Numbered from the stretch's first letter, positions 34,028 through 47,095 are shown. The stretch is DNA of 64,000 nucleotides from Podospora pseudoanserina (GCF_035222485.1 NC_085925.1:186001-250000), one strand, 5' to 3'. Notes: generated by a model not told the origin, from the letters alone. A program made the numbers and translations.

Positions 34028-36091
34028 ATGAGCGAACAGTCGGGCTACTACAGCGGCTATGCGCAGCAGCCAACACGGTCCTCCCCCATCTCGTCCAGGA
34101 CGGGCTTCAACACCGTCTCCGGACTCCCAAGCGCCATGCGACCTCAGCAGCGCCACCAGATAGACTCCTTCACCCAGGGGTCTGCCTCTCTATTTCCTGC
34201 CGAGGACCGCTTCAACCCCTACGAAAGCAACTCTTTCAGACAACAGCAACAACAACACAGAGCACCACCAACACCAGGCTTCCCGACCGACAACTATATT
34301 GGCAATGCCCAGGCATGGGCGTACAACGGTGCCAACACGGTGAACGGAGCAATGGGCGACAGCAGGCTTCGGCCGAGTGCCTCTCGCAGAGCAGCTCTGC
34401 CCACGGTTCGTCCAACTCATCAGCCACATCCCGCACGCGCAGCTAGATATTGTGATCTTTTTTACTGACTTTGCTTTTTTGTTTCCACAGGAATGGACCA
34501 TGAGCGGCGAGCAAGGTCTGGGGAGTCAAGCCCTCAACACCCCTTCAACACAGTATTCGGCCATGGCCAACTTTAACAACCAGAGCATGGGGATGATTAG
34601 TGGTGATGGCTATGGCTCCGAGCGGCATGGCTTCGCGAATGGCATGTACGACCCTCGTCACGATGCCAAGTCCATGTCTAGCGACCTGATTCCGACCGCC
34701 ATTGTCATCAAGAACATCCCGTTCAATGTTCGCAAGGAAATGCTCACATCCATCATGTCGGACCTGGGACTACCCCAGCCATATGCCTTCAACTACCACT
34801 TTGACAACGGCATTTTCCGGGGACTGGCCTTTGCCAACTTCCAGAGCCCTCTCGACACACAGACTGTCATTGAGCAGCTGAACGGATACGAGGTTCAGGG
34901 CCGCAAGCTGAGAGTGGAGTACAAGAAGATGCTGCCAGAGCACGAAAGGGAGAGGATCGAACGCGAGAAGCGGGAGAAGAGAGGCCAGTTAGAGGAGCAG
35001 CACCAGCCCCTAACACTGCAACACCAGTCCTCGATGCACTCTCTAAATGCCGCCCACAGCACCCGATCCCGCACTTCGCCGCTGCGTAAGTCCACGACAA
35101 AATCAACAATGAAGCTCTCGGCATCAGCTAACCCAGCATCCATTGCAGGGGATGTGGACCTCAACAATCCAGACACTCTGCAGTTCTACACGGAGCTTAC
35201 CCTGTTCCGCAACGATCCCAACCGTGAAATCCTGGTTTTCCCCTCTACCATTACACCGCATCAGCGCCGAACCGTCCACATTCTCGCGCACAATATGGGG
35301 TTGGAGCATCGCTCGGTTGGCGAGGGGCCGCAGAGACAGCTGCACGTTCTCAAAGAGTCTGCGCCACCTGCGTCCCTCGTGCACAACCTGCCGGGTGTGT
35401 CGGCCGATGCCCACCGCCGTGGTCTAAGCCGTGCTGCTACCATCGACTTTGCTGAGACTCGGAACAGTGGACCAGGCCACTATGCCACCATGGGCCGCTC
35501 TAGCCGTCATGGCCCGACATTGGAGCTTCCGGACAGCCCAGATGGTGGACTAAATGCGCTCCGCGGTGTCAAGTCGTTTGCCGACCTGCGTTCGTACACG
35601 CCCAGCCCTTCCCTGTCCTCGACAGGGTTTCCTCAAGCTGGCAGTGTAGCTCAGTACGGAGAGTACAGCGCCAATCTTGCCGGTCAGAACAGCTCATTGA
35701 CCACACCCACGACTCCGGGTACCAACTCCAACAATGATCCCTCCATGTTGATCCCGGACCTCAGTGGCATGACATTGAGCGAGAACTTTGGCAGCAACAG
35801 ACTGCGCCCTCGGGACGCACCTGGCGCCATCGGGAGCCAGCGGCCCGTGATGAACGGGTCCAGCACCCGCAGCATTCCCGAACGTCAGCCACTGGGCCCA
35901 AATGGAGATTGGGGTGAAGGCATGGCCGGTTTTGCTGCCCGCGGCCGGGCCAATGGCCACATGCAACGGGGAAGCGGTACGTGATCTTTGCTGGCCAGCT
36001 CTTTGAACACCACATTGACTAACTTTTTATTGCAGAGTCTTCAGATACCGCGGTGCGTTCAGCAACCACTTCCGCGGCCAGGTTCCAATAG
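34028..36091 (+). CDS. pin4: RRM-R3H RNA-binding protein, Pin4/Cip2-like
   Basis: Three exons (34028-34405, 34491-35976, 36036-36091) with 85- and 59-nt introns give 639 aa. The start is the first ATG of the frame. Residues 1-190 are Gln/Ser/Pro-rich and disordered. An RRM spans about residues 195-272 (RNP2-like IVIKNIPFNV, RNP1-like RGLAFANF). A charged helix follows (LPEHERERIEREKREKRGQ), then an R3H domain at about 357-415 (LQFYTELTLFRND, TPHQRRTVHILAHNMGLEH). The C-terminal third is Ser/Thr/Pro-rich with several SP/TP sites (TPTTPGT, YTPSPS), as in Pin4, which is phosphorylated and binds FHA domains in the yeast checkpoint response. The last splice adds ESSDTAVRSATTSAARFQ and a stop. The family acts on mRNA stability and cell-cycle control. 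Confidence 0.9.
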
Positions 36092-38297
36092 GAGCGGAAT
36101 CGTGCACCTGCCAGTTGTGTGTATGTTCGGCGTGCTGATCTGGAACGAGCCAACCGGGCGTCGTATCCCTCCGGCTTGCCCGCACAGCAGAGCCGACCGC
36201 AGGCCCAACAATTACCTCACATTCGCTATCCTTCCCATTTTCTTCCTGGGCCGCCGCTTCAGGCTGGTCAGAGAGTTCTCGTGTTTCCACCCTCGCCTCC
36301 CCTTTACTGATGGCATTGGAAAAAATCGATTGAGCAAAGTTCGTGTGGGTTGAATAGCTGCCACGGCTGTTGGATTAAAATAATTTGTTGGAATACGGAC
36401 GGATGGGCGCCATCATTGCGACCTGCAACACACCAAAGCAAAACAGCAAAACAGCAAAACAAAAAAAAAAAGACAACTATCCGCATCTACACATACACTC
36501 GCAACAACCGCACAGAGTCATTTCTTCGCCCTTGCTGCCTCCGCCGAGCATACGCCTTGTAATATTGTTTCAGAAGCACGTCTTCCGCCCTTCCAAGACT
36601 CTGGTTTTCCTCTTTTTTTTTCCCTCGACCTCCCTCAACTGTTCATGGTTCGTACCCAAGCTCCATGATGATTGGCGACGTTGCCGCTCCTTCGAGCCTT
36701 TGTGCTATGCTCTCCCGATAATGAACGACGATGGAAATACGAAAAGAGACGGGAAAATGAACGAATTGGGTATACAGAGAAGACTTTATACACCTCATCT
36801 GGGCGACCAATTTTGTGCCAATCTTTTGATTGGCATTAGGCAAACCTCCGCAAGGCAGCATTCCAGGATCACTTTTTCTTTGAGCTGCCTTGGTTCCTTG
36901 GACGCCCACCAAGGCTTTTCCCCTGACGCAAAGCGTCCTGGGTTTGCCCCACCAACCACTTGTTTTATGAATGTTATGGTTGTTACGACGTCACGTCCTA
37001 GATGGCTACGGCAAAGCTACACCACCCCTTTGCTTGGTGGGCAGGGCACTTGACTACTTGTTTCGACTCAATGTGCGGCCCGCCAAGAAGAGCACAAAAC
37101 CGGTGCTATGGCATACGAAAAAGCAAAAGGAACTCATCTAATAGACGGCACACTCAGGTGTGACTATCCACGCCCCTTTTTCTACCCTTTCTTGATGCAT
37201 ATAGGTGTGTCCCTGACAATGGACACCACATTGCATATGTCAGCATGATGTGGTGACCAGATGGTGATGAGCGCCGGTGGGGGGATGGTGGCGCACAAAT
37301 CTTCTACAGGTTGTCGTTGAAAATAACAAAAGTTTGACTTGGTCCATGTTATTTCAGCAAAGCTGCATTTGGGTTCCTGTTACTGTTGGTTTGACTTATT
37401 CGGTCTACTTTAATATATGTCTTTTGCCTCGATGTTTCTTTTCTTGTGGTTTGTGTTTGTCTTTGGTTTGGGTGGGCTGCTGCGAGAAAGACGATTCAAG
37501 AACGCACTTCAAGGGCTGTATGATCACACCATCCTTCCACCAGCGACAAACTTTTCTGGGCATGATATGATGGGTGGTGATAACGGTTGATGATGGGACC
37601 GGGGCGCGAATGAATTTGGCTGTCGCAGTTCAAGCCAAGAGACATGAAAATGGGGGCAAAAAAAAATAGGATCGGGATCACAAGCAAGAATGCTGTTCAT
37701 GGTTATGAAGTATGAGTACTTCTATTTGCTGGGAGCGAGATATTGGCGGCTTGGCTTATTTCCATCATTCTCATCAAATATGCGGATACCTTGACTCTTG
37801 GTGTTGGAGTCCTTGTGTAGATAGACCGTTGTGAGTTCTCCAATTATTCAGGCGTCGGGCAATTACCGGGCTAGTCACCTAATATGAGGTTGGCTGTTCC
37901 TTTTTCTCTCTACATTGGTATCACGTGAAGGGGTTTTCAACAAAATATAGGGACTGCCAGCTACTCAGCAAGGGGATGTTCAAAGAAGGTTGGGCCACTC
38001 ATGTCACGGTTAACAAGCCTTGAAATTCGGTAGCCTTGAAAGCTTGGCAATGAGCTTTTAATCATTAGTAGGAGGAGGCCTTGGAGGCAGAATACTCGTT
38101 GATTGACTTCAAATATATACCATAAGGTAAAGACCAATATGTCTCGACATGGTCAAGGCCCTTCTTATTTTTTGATGCAGTTCCTCGTGTTATGTCTGGG
38201 AAAGTGGGTCGGTCCCACATATAAGGGGGTGTCTTGCAAACATTCCCCTCTTTCGAGTCACGACATATCCTCACTCACACACATGCTCGCTCAAAAA
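36092..38297. other. Long intergenic region
   Basis: Begins with the likely 3' UTR of the RRM-R3H gene. A CAAAACAG-type repeat and A tract occur at 36437-36471. A 222-codon frame at 36385-37053 is compositionally odd and domain-free, so I treat it as chance. The 1 kb before the nucleotidase gene is AT-rich with many stops in all frames. Confidence 0.55.
36437..36471 (+). repeat. CAAAACAG repeat followed by an A tract
   Basis: Three imperfect copies of AGCAAAAC lead into about eleven A residues, in the 3' flank of the RRM-R3H gene. Simple sequence. Confidence 0.7.
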
Positions 38298-39416
38298 ATG
38301 GATTCGCCACTCCGCCACGAACTCAATCTCGCACTTGGGCTAGCTCGCCAAGCTGCCTTGATCAGCCGGACCGTCTTATCTGGGTTCCTTCTCACTCACC
38401 AGAAAAGCGAGGTTGATTCGGTAACAAAAAGCGACTTCAGCCCCGTTACTGTGGCCGACTTTGCCATTCAGGCCCTTCTGGCTGGCACCCTCAGTAAGGC
38501 ATTCCCCGACGATGGGCTAGTGGGTGAGGAATCGGCAGACGAGCTAAGGAAAGACCCTCGACTGCTGCAAAAGGTTGCGGCCGTGTTAAAAGTCGCAAAA
38601 GGCTGGGAGGCAAGAGACGAGAATCATGTGTGTGATGTCATTGACCTCTGCAAAGGCGAGGGGAAAGGAAGGACGTGGGTATTTGATCCCATTGATGGCA
38701 CCAAGACATTCCTCAAGGGGCAGCAATATGCCATCAATATTGCCTTGTTGGCAGAAGGGGAAGGTTGGCGGGGCAGGGAGGAAGTCATGAGTGTGGTTGC
38801 TTGTCCGCTCTTGGACTGGACGCTGGGAGCCATGGGGGAAGCAACGGTGATAAATGACGCGTCTGTGGACAAAACAGGGAAAGGGGCAGTGATATACTGT
38901 GTCAAAGGCCATGGGGTTTTCGTCGAACCATTGTTCAACAAGACAGACGACGAAAAGCCGAGACGGGTCCCTCAACATGCAGGCCAAGTCACGGCAATCG
39001 AGGAACTGAAGAGTGTGACCTGCTGGCAGAGTCTAGACTCGGGAGTTGACACGATGCATGAAAGGGTAGCTGAAAGACTGGGCATGGACTTTCCGGGGAA
39101 CGACCTTCTCGGGTGGGTAAATCGATGGGTGTGCCTTGCGCTTGGCCTAGCAAACACCACGATATGGGTATACAAAAAGAGAGAGAGAAAGGCAAAAATA
39201 TGGGATCATGCGGGTGCCATGCTTCTTTTTAAGGAGGTTGGTGGCAAAATTACGGATGTTGATGGGAAAGATATCGATTTGACCCAGGGGAGGCTGTTGG
39301 GCCAAAATTTCGGCTTCCTGGCGGCACCACAAAGGGTTCATGAATTGGTGTTGGAAGCAGTGAAAGAGGCCATGAGGGAAAGAGAAAATCTTAACACGGT
39401 GAGCGGATCTACCTGA
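38298..39416 (+). CDS. 3'(2'),5'-bisphosphate nucleotidase-like protein (Met22/HAL2 family)
   Basis: Single exon, 372 aa. It belongs to the Li-sensitive inositol-phosphatase superfamily. The metal-site motifs are all visible: SDFSPVTVADFA (residues 46-57), GEES (76-79), DPIDGTKTF (130-138) and WDHAGAMLLFKEVGG (302-316). In the family these bind two or three magnesium ions and remove the 3' phosphate from PAP and PAPS, protecting sulfate assimilation and RNA exonucleases; such enzymes are the classic sodium/lithium target. Two ATGs lie close together (38283 and 38298). I chose the second because it has an AAAAATGG context and the family usually starts a few residues before the first helix. The sequence diverges from yeast Met22 outside the motifs, so a paralogue with another substrate is possible. 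Confidence 0.9.
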   Translation: MDSPLRHELNLALGLARQAALISRTVLSGFLLTHQKSEVDSVTKSDFSPVTVADFAIQALLAGTLSKAFPDDGLVGEESADELRKDPRLLQKVAAVLKVAKGWEARDENHVCDVIDLCKGEGKGRTWVFDPIDGTKTFLKGQQYAINIALLAEGEGWRGREEVMSVVACPLLDWTLGAMGEATVINDASVDKTGKGAVIYCVKGHGVFVEPLFNKTDDEKPRRVPQHAGQVTAIEELKSVTCWQSLDSGVDTMHERVAERLGMDFPGNDLLGWVNRWVCLALGLANTTIWVYKKRERKAKIWDHAGAMLLFKEVGGKITDVDGKDIDLTQGRLLGQNFGFLAAPQRVHELVLEAVKEAMRERENLNTVSGST

Positions 39417-41043
39417 TGCTGGCTTCTGCTGGTTTCCAGGCAAACGTTTCTTCATGATTCTATCTGCATACATTTCGTCATCTGATCGGCAGTCATCATA
39501 ACTCAGTAGTTTATGAGCAAGAGTAAATGGAACTAGAACTGGTCCCCGAATCTTCCAGTAGCAACTTTGCCACGTGGGAGAAAGTGTTGACTGCTCGCTT
39601 ACACGGGCAGTCTTCCGGCGAGACTAGGACGTGAGTCTGACAAGCTGTGAGACATTAAATCAAAAGCCACGTGGGGAATTCAAAGACTTGGGCACCGAGC
39701 TCATTGTGCAAAGAGCGACTCGGGACCCAGAACCCAGCGACCAGCCGTTGGGTCCGCAGTAACAGTGGCGGTCTATCCATTTCTTCGAGGATGAATGTCA
39801 TGCCCAGCTTGGGCTCATTTGCATATATCACTGGGGTTCCATAGAAGTCTAGATGGCTGTGGAGTTTGCCCTCGAGAATTGACAACTTGGTACCGTGGCA
39901 GTGCCTGGGTAACTAATATCCCCCCATTGGCAACAGACAAAACACAGAGAACAAAGCGGCAGTTTCTTTTCTTTCCTGTTGAACCAGCTAAATGCCCAGA
40001 ATTTCGATGCGCGGATGGCCTGCCATCCTCCTGCACCTCGGTTTTCCCGGATGGCCTGGTCGGAAGAAACCGAAGATTGAGTAGCACAGGCATCCAGACA
40101 AACCCCCCAAAGGATAAAACTAAGGGAAGGAAGAGAACGTGGCTTGTGGGGCAGAACATGGAAGGGTGTGACTGCTCGGTTGTCGGTTGACAGCGACTTG
40201 CCGCCTCGCCCGCCGCAGCACATGGCATATATACATACCATGTGTTTGATTACTTGACGCCAGGAAGGCCCGAAGCGGCCCAGAACAGACGAGAGAATGA
40301 ACGAATGGACAAGTTTCCCCGCACCCCAGAAAATGGTGCCCACCCACTTTTCCCTATCATCTCCATGTTTACCCCAGATGTATTTCACGTTATATTCCCA
40401 AACCCCATTTAGAAATGTTTGGTTCTGCCCTCCCATACGTCACTTGTCTGGTTCTTAATGTACCCAACACCAAGCGAGGGCGGCTGCGTGTGAGCAGCGT
40501 GACCTTGGATAATCAACGTGGGAGAAGGGGGCGGCTGCACCTGATTTTACCCGGCTGTATACAGAGCCTTCACAAACAACAAGACATCAATTCCGGAGCT
40601 CCGGCAATTGTGGACGAATACGGCAAGGGGTCCAATAACAGCTCGAATCTTTCTCCACCAATCACTCATATTATACCCAAATGATCAGAGAACATAGAAC
40701 AAGTTCTGTAGTATCGGCAGTTAGTACTTGCCGGGAGCCTGAAAGAGTTCGAAGAGACTCTACCCGGTCGAGACGGGGCCATCGACGCCATCGTGCCCAA
40801 AGCAAGCAAACAGACATGGCTGGAAATCAGAAATAAAAGAGTCCCAGCCGGCCCTGCTTTGGCTGGAGAGCCTCTCCTCTCCTTTTCTCGTCACCGACGA
40901 ATACTACTTTCCATTTTTTCTCCTCCAGGAGCGTAAGACCTTCCTCTGGTGAAGCCTCGCAAGAGATCAAGCCGCCACCTGCACCCAACGACAAGACACC
41001 AGCACACAAGGGGGACAGATCAAAGGATCAACAAAGGGACAAT
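39417..41043. other. Intergenic region upstream of the DUF1996 gene
   Basis: About 1.6 kb without a supported coding frame. Minus-strand frames around 39815-40436 and 40827-41009 have no domain. The region before 41044 is probably promoter and leader of the secreted-protein gene. Confidence 0.5.
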
Positions 41044-42219
41044 ATGCATTCGTGGTCTACCCTCACCGCGGCCTTTGCGCTGCTGGCCAACGGAGTTGCC
41101 GCTCAGAACATGTTGCGGTTCGCCTGCTCCCAGCTCGTTGTCGACCGTGTCGATCCTCTCGTCAACCCCGGCGTCCGCTACACTCCCCATCTTCACCAGA
41201 TCGTTGGTGGTAACTCCTTCAACCTGACCATGGAGCCAGTCGAGTATGACTTGGTCAAGAGATCGACCTGCACATCCTGCTCGTTCCCCCAGGATCTGTC
41301 CAACTACTGGACGGCCGTCATGTTTTTCAAGCACAAGAACGGATCGTATCACCGCGTTCCCCAAGTCGGCAACGGCGGTCCCCAGGGTCAGCTCATCAAC
41401 AAGGGTGGTCTCGACATCTACTATATTCCCAGCGGCAAGACCACCGCCTTCAGACCTGTACGTTCTGTGCTCGTGGGCCCAGGGATTTGTATCACTGACA
41501 AGACTGGCATCTAGGGCTTCCGCATGCTTGCCGGTAACGCGGCCAACACCGAGGACAGCAAGGTTTCCAAGGCCAACATCTGCCATCGCTGCTGGACATC
41601 GACCAACGAGGGCAACTTCATCGGCGGTGCTCCCTGCACTGGCTCTGATACCGTCGGCATCCCTCAGGAGCCGCGCTGCAAGATGATCCGCCAGACCATC
41701 ATCTTCCCCCACTGCTGGGACGGCAAGAACCTTGACACCCCCGACCACAAATCCCACGTCGCCTACGGCCAGGGCTCTGGTGCCACTGGCGGCGGCGCCT
41801 GCCCATCCAGCCATCCCGTCAAGCTTCCTCAGCTCATGTACGAGCTGATGTGGAACGTGACCAACTTCAGTGATAAGAACATGTGGCCCACCTCGGGCCC
41901 TGCCTTTGTCTACAGCATGAACCTCGGCGGATCTGCCGCTCACGGTGACTACGTCTTCGGCTGGGAAGGCGACACTCTTCAGCGTGCCATGGACAAGGGC
42001 TGCAACCTCAACCGTGCTTGCCCTGCTGCTGGTCTTACTTACCAGCCTCCCGAGGTTTACAACGCTTGCAACATCAAGCAGCAGGCTCCCGAGCCCGTCG
42101 ACGGCTGTAAGTTTTCATCCCCAACCCCTTTACAAACGTCTGAGAGAGATGAATGCTAATGATATCATCAACCAGGGCTCAAGGCCATGCCGATGGGCGA
42201 TGTCGCCATCAAGGCTTAA
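41044..42219 (+). CDS. Secreted DUF1996 protein
   Basis: Three exons (41044-41457, 41515-42106, 42176-42219) with 57- and 69-nt introns give 349 aa. Residues 1-20 are a clear signal peptide (MHSWSTLTAAFALLANGVAA, cleavage before QN). The mature part begins MLRFACSQLVVDRVDPLVNP, the standard DUF1996 opening, and continues through HLHQIVGGNSFN, CTSCSFPQDLSNYW, GFRMLAGN, IIFPHCWDG, HVAYGQG and HGDYVFGWEGDTLQRAMDKG. All are characteristic of this fungal family. Conserved cysteines suggest disulfides. Many relatives carry a C-terminal WSC or binding module; this one stops right after the domain with a short tail (WLKAMPMGDVAIKA) from the last exon. The biochemical function of DUF1996 is unknown. 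Secretion, and association with cell wall or plant-material degradation, is the usual inference. Confidence 0.92.
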
Positions 42220-43953
42220 TCTCACGCAATGACAGCGATTTCCTAGTGTTCAAGAGAACAGGACCAAGACCATGGACTTGTTTGAAAACTCTACATGTTC
42301 ATCATTGTTTTGAAAAGAGTGGTCTGGTTGGGTGGTTAAGCACGCCAGCAGAGCGGAGTCGGCATCAGTTTACACAAACATAGTATTACTTTTATTCCCC
42401 CTCCTCACTCGTCTTGTAATTTGTGGTGAATCATTCCTTGCCCTGGTGTGCCCCATTGTGTGTAGTTTGATTACATGTACCGCCGGAATTTGAGCCTGGC
42501 TCATTCCAGAATATCTGTGTGTTCATCGATTTAAATTTTTCAAGTCAGTAGCTGGTCGTGGCTTGACCCACCAGTAATGTCGACAGGACCAGGGGACAGC
42601 CCAAATCTTCGCTTTGCCCACATTGTGTTCATGCGGCGAGCATGATGCCGTGGTCGAAAAGCGCCAAGCAACCAGTTTAATCTATATAAACACGGTGCTG
42701 ATGTCTTCCTTCCTAAGCTGGAAAGGCTGAACTGGGAGGTTCGGTACCTATTTCTGCGAGCGATGGACATTGAGCTCCCTTATATTTCCTTTGACTTTGT
42801 CAGGTCTTCACATGCTTCAGTCAGGAGATGCTCCTTGTCTCCTTTCTTCAGACACTGGCCCAAGACGCCAGGCATCAAGGTCTTTTGCCTAAATTTGCTC
42901 GATTAGTTTTGCCCGCAAGCCAGAACGGTAAAAGTCCCCAACCATGAACGAGGATCGCCCCAGTTCATGTTGACCCGACTTGACTCTGCTCTCCGAAATG
43001 GAAACATTGGTAGATACCGGGGTTTGCAATGGAATGTGAAGTTTTGATCCTACCTCAATCAACGTTGCACGCGTGCAGGTGTGATGCCATCCACTGTCAT
43101 GAAACGTGGCAACCACGTGCTGCTCAAGCATGTATGTATAAGAAAGAAACAGGTTTCCCTTCTATAGCAGCACAGTAGCCCAGCTGGATGTTCACTTGGT
43201 ATATCTTTGACCCACACATTGTCAACGCTTGCCGCCAAACCTCCCAGCAACGTCCATGGTGTCTTCAAATCTACAGCAGGGGTAAACAATAGGTTAGAGG
43301 GAAATGGGGAATGCATTTCTCTCCTTCTGTACTAACCCCATCGTTTCATGACCAGAGACAAACCAGCCGATGCACCTTTTCTGTCGCTTATCGTACAATC
43401 GCATCTCCATGAAGAACAGAGTACAATGATCGTGGTAAATGTTTACAACGCGCCTCCGCTGCCGCTAACTGTTAGGGGGTGACCCTCGCTGTTCTTCTTT
43501 CTTCTCTACCAACTTAAGAGATATTCCAAGCCAATTATTCTCAATGCTTGGTTGAGTAATTATTCATGCTTTGCAAAAGAAAAGGAAAACAAGAAAAAAA
43601 GAGAGAACACCCGCCACATTGTCGAGACAACAACGCCCTTTTTCGCCGTGAACTAAACCAAACTCCTGGTATCTTCTGTGAACCCCAGCAAAAACACTCA
43701 ATGGTAACAGCAAAAGAGCGACTGATCCCTCACATCAAGGGCCTGATCCATCCAAGAAGCGGCGAAATGACGAGGTGGCTGGCGTGCCAAAGAGGCTTGA
43801 GCTTGGTGGTCTGGGGGATGGCGGAGGCAGATCACGGGAGTGGCGAGGCACCGTCACTCCCAGCGCATTATATTGGGCGTGGACGGTGGCATTGTGTCGA
43901 CCCTCTGACCTCGAAAGTCTCTGGTCGTGGCCGCGACGGTACATCTGCTGGTT
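42220..43953. other. Convergent intergenic region
   Basis: Lies between the 3' ends of the DUF1996 gene (plus) and the striatin gene (minus). AT-rich in places (42500-42720), with no conserved frame. Confidence 0.55.
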
Positions 43954-46662
43954 CTACCGCGCAAACACCTTGACCACACCGTCGCCGCCGCCACTCACAA
44001 CCCAGCGGCCGTCCTGACTCCACACAACAGAACAAACACCCTCACCGCGCATCACCCTATGGCTCGTAATTTCTTGTGTGCAGGAACGTGTTTCCAAGGA
44101 CCAGAACCGCAGGGAGCCGTCATGACCGGTGCTCACTAACTCCCGACCGTCGGGGCTGAGGGAGAGACCGGAGATGGAAGCGGGATGGGCAACCATATTG
44201 TAGGTGCATTGACCTGGGTGACTGGGTTAGCAAGGGAAAATGGCCAAGGCGCTGGTGGCCGTTGTGAAACTTACCGCTATTGGCGTCGAAGAATCTCACA
44301 TAGCAATCTTCGTGTCCTGAAATAATGACACCTTCCACACCCGATCCGGCCATAGCGCGCCCACCTCCTGTTGGTCCGCCGCCGCCGCCGCTCTCCTCCT
44401 CGCCCAGGCCTTGGGGCTGATCAAGCCCAACGACCGTGGCCACCACCGCGTTGACACTGGTAGCGATGGTTCCATCATAGGTTTCTAGACTGGCCATGGT
44501 CCCAGTGGGCTCTCCAGTCCGGGTGTCGTAAACGATGATGGCAGCATCCGAGTAACTCACCACAAATGTCTCTCCGTTGGAGCTCAGGGGTGTGATCTTG
44601 GTTGGACTGGCCTTGCCATCGGGACGGGGGATGGAGTGTATCAGCGAGTAGTGGAAGGGGGAGTTGGAGGCGGTTGTCGGCTGGGGCGAGTTCGGGAAGC
44701 TGGAGCCGGAACTCATCGAGTTGCCTCGTGTGCGACCGCCAGGACCCCTCCGTCCCGTGCTGGGCTGCGGTGAGGTGAGCTGAGGTGGTGCACTGACTGC
44801 CCACAGCTTGACCGTACCATCAGCTGAGCCTGAGACGAGGAGGATGCGGTCCGGTGAGCCATGGGTAGTGTTTTGGCCAAAGACGGAGCCAAGGTTGGCG
44901 GGAAGTACGCAGAGGGCCCAGACAGCATCCGCGTGCGCATCCATAGTGGCTTTGGGGTCGACACGTCCTCTTTCCCACACTCGGATGGTGGCATCCTGAC
45001 CTCCCGAAAAGATCCATCCATCGCCTTGCGCACGCCCGCCCGTAGAGAAGTTGGGCGATGGTGACCACGATGTCAGAGAGAGAACAGCATTACTGTGACC
45101 GCGGTGTGTGAAATCGGCAGTCACGTCGAGGTCGCCGACACCAGCGCCGGGATGCCCCGGATGACGATCCGGGATGTGGAATCGCTTGATCGTCCCGTCG
45201 TCTCCGGCGGTGCAGATCTCGGGCTCGCCAGGACTCCCGCCTCCAGAAAAGATCACAGTACGAACGGTGTCCAGGTGGCCTCTCAGTCCAAACTTGAGCT
45301 TGAAGTTGGTGTTTTCTGTTTTCTGGCTCATAGAGTTCAGCGAAAGCTCGTGGTCCGCACTTCTCCTCCGGCCCATGGAGCTCGAACTCTTTCTTCTATG
45401 AGACAGAGCACCGCGGTTGGGGGATTTCGGGATGTTTTCAGCGGCGGGAAACACATCGGTATCCGGTCGATTGGGAGACGCCTGATGAGGCTGCTGCTGC
45501 TGTTGTTGTTGTTGTTGTTGTTGTTGTTGTAGTGGTGGTGGTGGCGCGTTGGGGGCAGTGGGATCGGGAAAGTTGCTATCATTAAAATCCCAACTGTCTG
45601 ACTTGAGCCCGCCGCGCTTCTCGGAAGGCTCTCCTCTGTCCTCCGCTCGATTGGGGTGCTTGGGCTGCAAGGCCGGCTCCTGGCCCGATTCCGCCGGAGG
45701 CTTTGCGTGGATAGGTATCTGGCCAATCCATTCGCCAGCATTCCCATACATGGCCGATGACTGCTCGGCATTTGATGTACGCATCATGGGGGCAGACTGT
45801 AAATCAAATTGCTTGACGGGATAGTTGCTTGGACCAGGTGCGCCCTGACCACGGTGGGCTAGAGGCGCCGCGTTTCTAGCTTGGTGGGTCAGAAGCTCAC
45901 GAACGTGAGCCTGTTGCTGCTGTTGTGAAAGTCCCTGCTGTTGGTAAACCGGGTCCATAACTTGCTGACCAAACGCATCGGTTTCCCGCAAGTCTTCCAT
46001 CACAGGAAGGGGGGGCGAGTCTCTCGGCGGCATGGGATTAGCAGGTGTAACCATGAGGTAGGTAAATTCAGCCTGACACTGGTCAAGGAAGGTCCTCAGC
46101 TCGTTGCGCTGGTTCTCTTCATCGGCGAGGTCGGCTGCGAGCGTGCTGGGCACCGTGGGGTCACCTGAAGCTGCATCGCCAGCCTGTGTCAGCCATTCCG
46201 CAAGAATAAGATGCCAGCAGACGTGCCATAGACTTACGAGCAAGCTTCTCCTTCAGTAAAGCAGCCCGATCTAGAGGTTTGGGCTGTGAGGGGTCGACAC
46301 CCTCCTTTGACTGTGCCAACTGCTGCTTGACCTTCTTTTCCAAAATGGAAACATATTTCTTCAAGGTGTTCTGGGTCGCGTCGGCTCTCCTGGCCTGGCC
46401 CTCGAGACCAGCTATCCTGCTCTTCATCTCCTGCCTCTCGATTTCCCAGGCATTGCGATCGCGTTCGTGTCGGTGCCATTCGGTCTGCAGAAAGCGCATA
46501 ACACCTGCGGCAGCGGTTAGCAAGCAACCACCACATCAGGAGGGAGTTGGTGAGAAAGACATGCGGACCTTGCAGTGTGTACTCAGTGGCAGGGGGGTGG
46601 TTAGAGCCCATCATGCCTCCGACTTCGTGCGCGCCCATGCCACTCCCTCCATTGGTGCCCAT
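43954..46662 (-). CDS. pro11: Striatin (STRIPAK scaffold, PRO11-type)
   Basis: Four exons (46662-46569, 46504-46238, 46170-44275, 44213-43954) with 61-67-nt introns give 838 aa. The N-terminus ([19 protein letters not shown]) is the striatin caveolin-binding/coiled-coil region, continuing through RKADAT-like heptads to [13 protein letters not shown] (about residues 30-110). The middle is disordered with a 13-residue Gln run and prolines. WD40 repeats occupy about residues 430-838 ([101 protein letters not shown]). For exon 3 the acceptor that keeps phase is the second AG after the intron branch region, giving EKLAPSGDPT. Striatin scaffolds PP2A, MOB and germinal-centre kinases. In Sordariales it is needed for fruiting-body development and hyphal fusion. 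Confidence 0.94.
45491..45529 (-). repeat. CAA/CAG run encoding poly-Gln in striatin
   Basis: Nine CAA followed by four CAG codons (minus strand) encode 13 glutamines after a PPPPL segment. It is a trinucleotide microsatellite and probably length-variable between strains. Confidence 0.9.
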
Positions 46663-47095
46663 GGTGGCAGCAGAGCGAGCGAACCACGAGATGCCGTGAC
46701 TGCGGGCGAAGAAGCGGTGGAGGTGAGAGTTGAAGAGAGATGGAGGTATTAATTAGCTAGCTGTCCATATAACAAAAGCACTAGTCGGTACAAAGAATCG
46801 GTTCTGTCTTGCTGATACTGTTTGTCGCCTGTGCCTGGCTGGCTTCAAGTCGGTGCGATGGTCGCTGGCTGGTTGGTTGGCCAGAAGTCAACGACACACG
46901 GGCCACTTGCCTCTCCCGCTGAGGGAGCTCGAATGGCTCCACGAGGGTGCCGTGGGATTGGGCCAATCAGAGGCTGCTATTTTGTGCTATGCAACTGCTG
47001 TATGTGTATAACTTCCATTTGTGGGACTATTGATTTCGACAATGTCTCCCATGTTCTTTATGTCTTATCATACATAGAGAGAGAGAGTACAGGCA
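46663..47095. other. Spacer between striatin 5' end and Rad14 3' end
   Basis: Promoter side of striatin and 3' side of the Rad14 gene. Contains a short GA run near 47077. No gene. Confidence 0.55.

Noticed and set aside
36385-37053. 222-codon plus-strand frame downstream of the RRM-R3H gene
   Set aside because: Composition is unlike a protein and it starts in an A-rich repeat; most likely 3' UTR and spacer.
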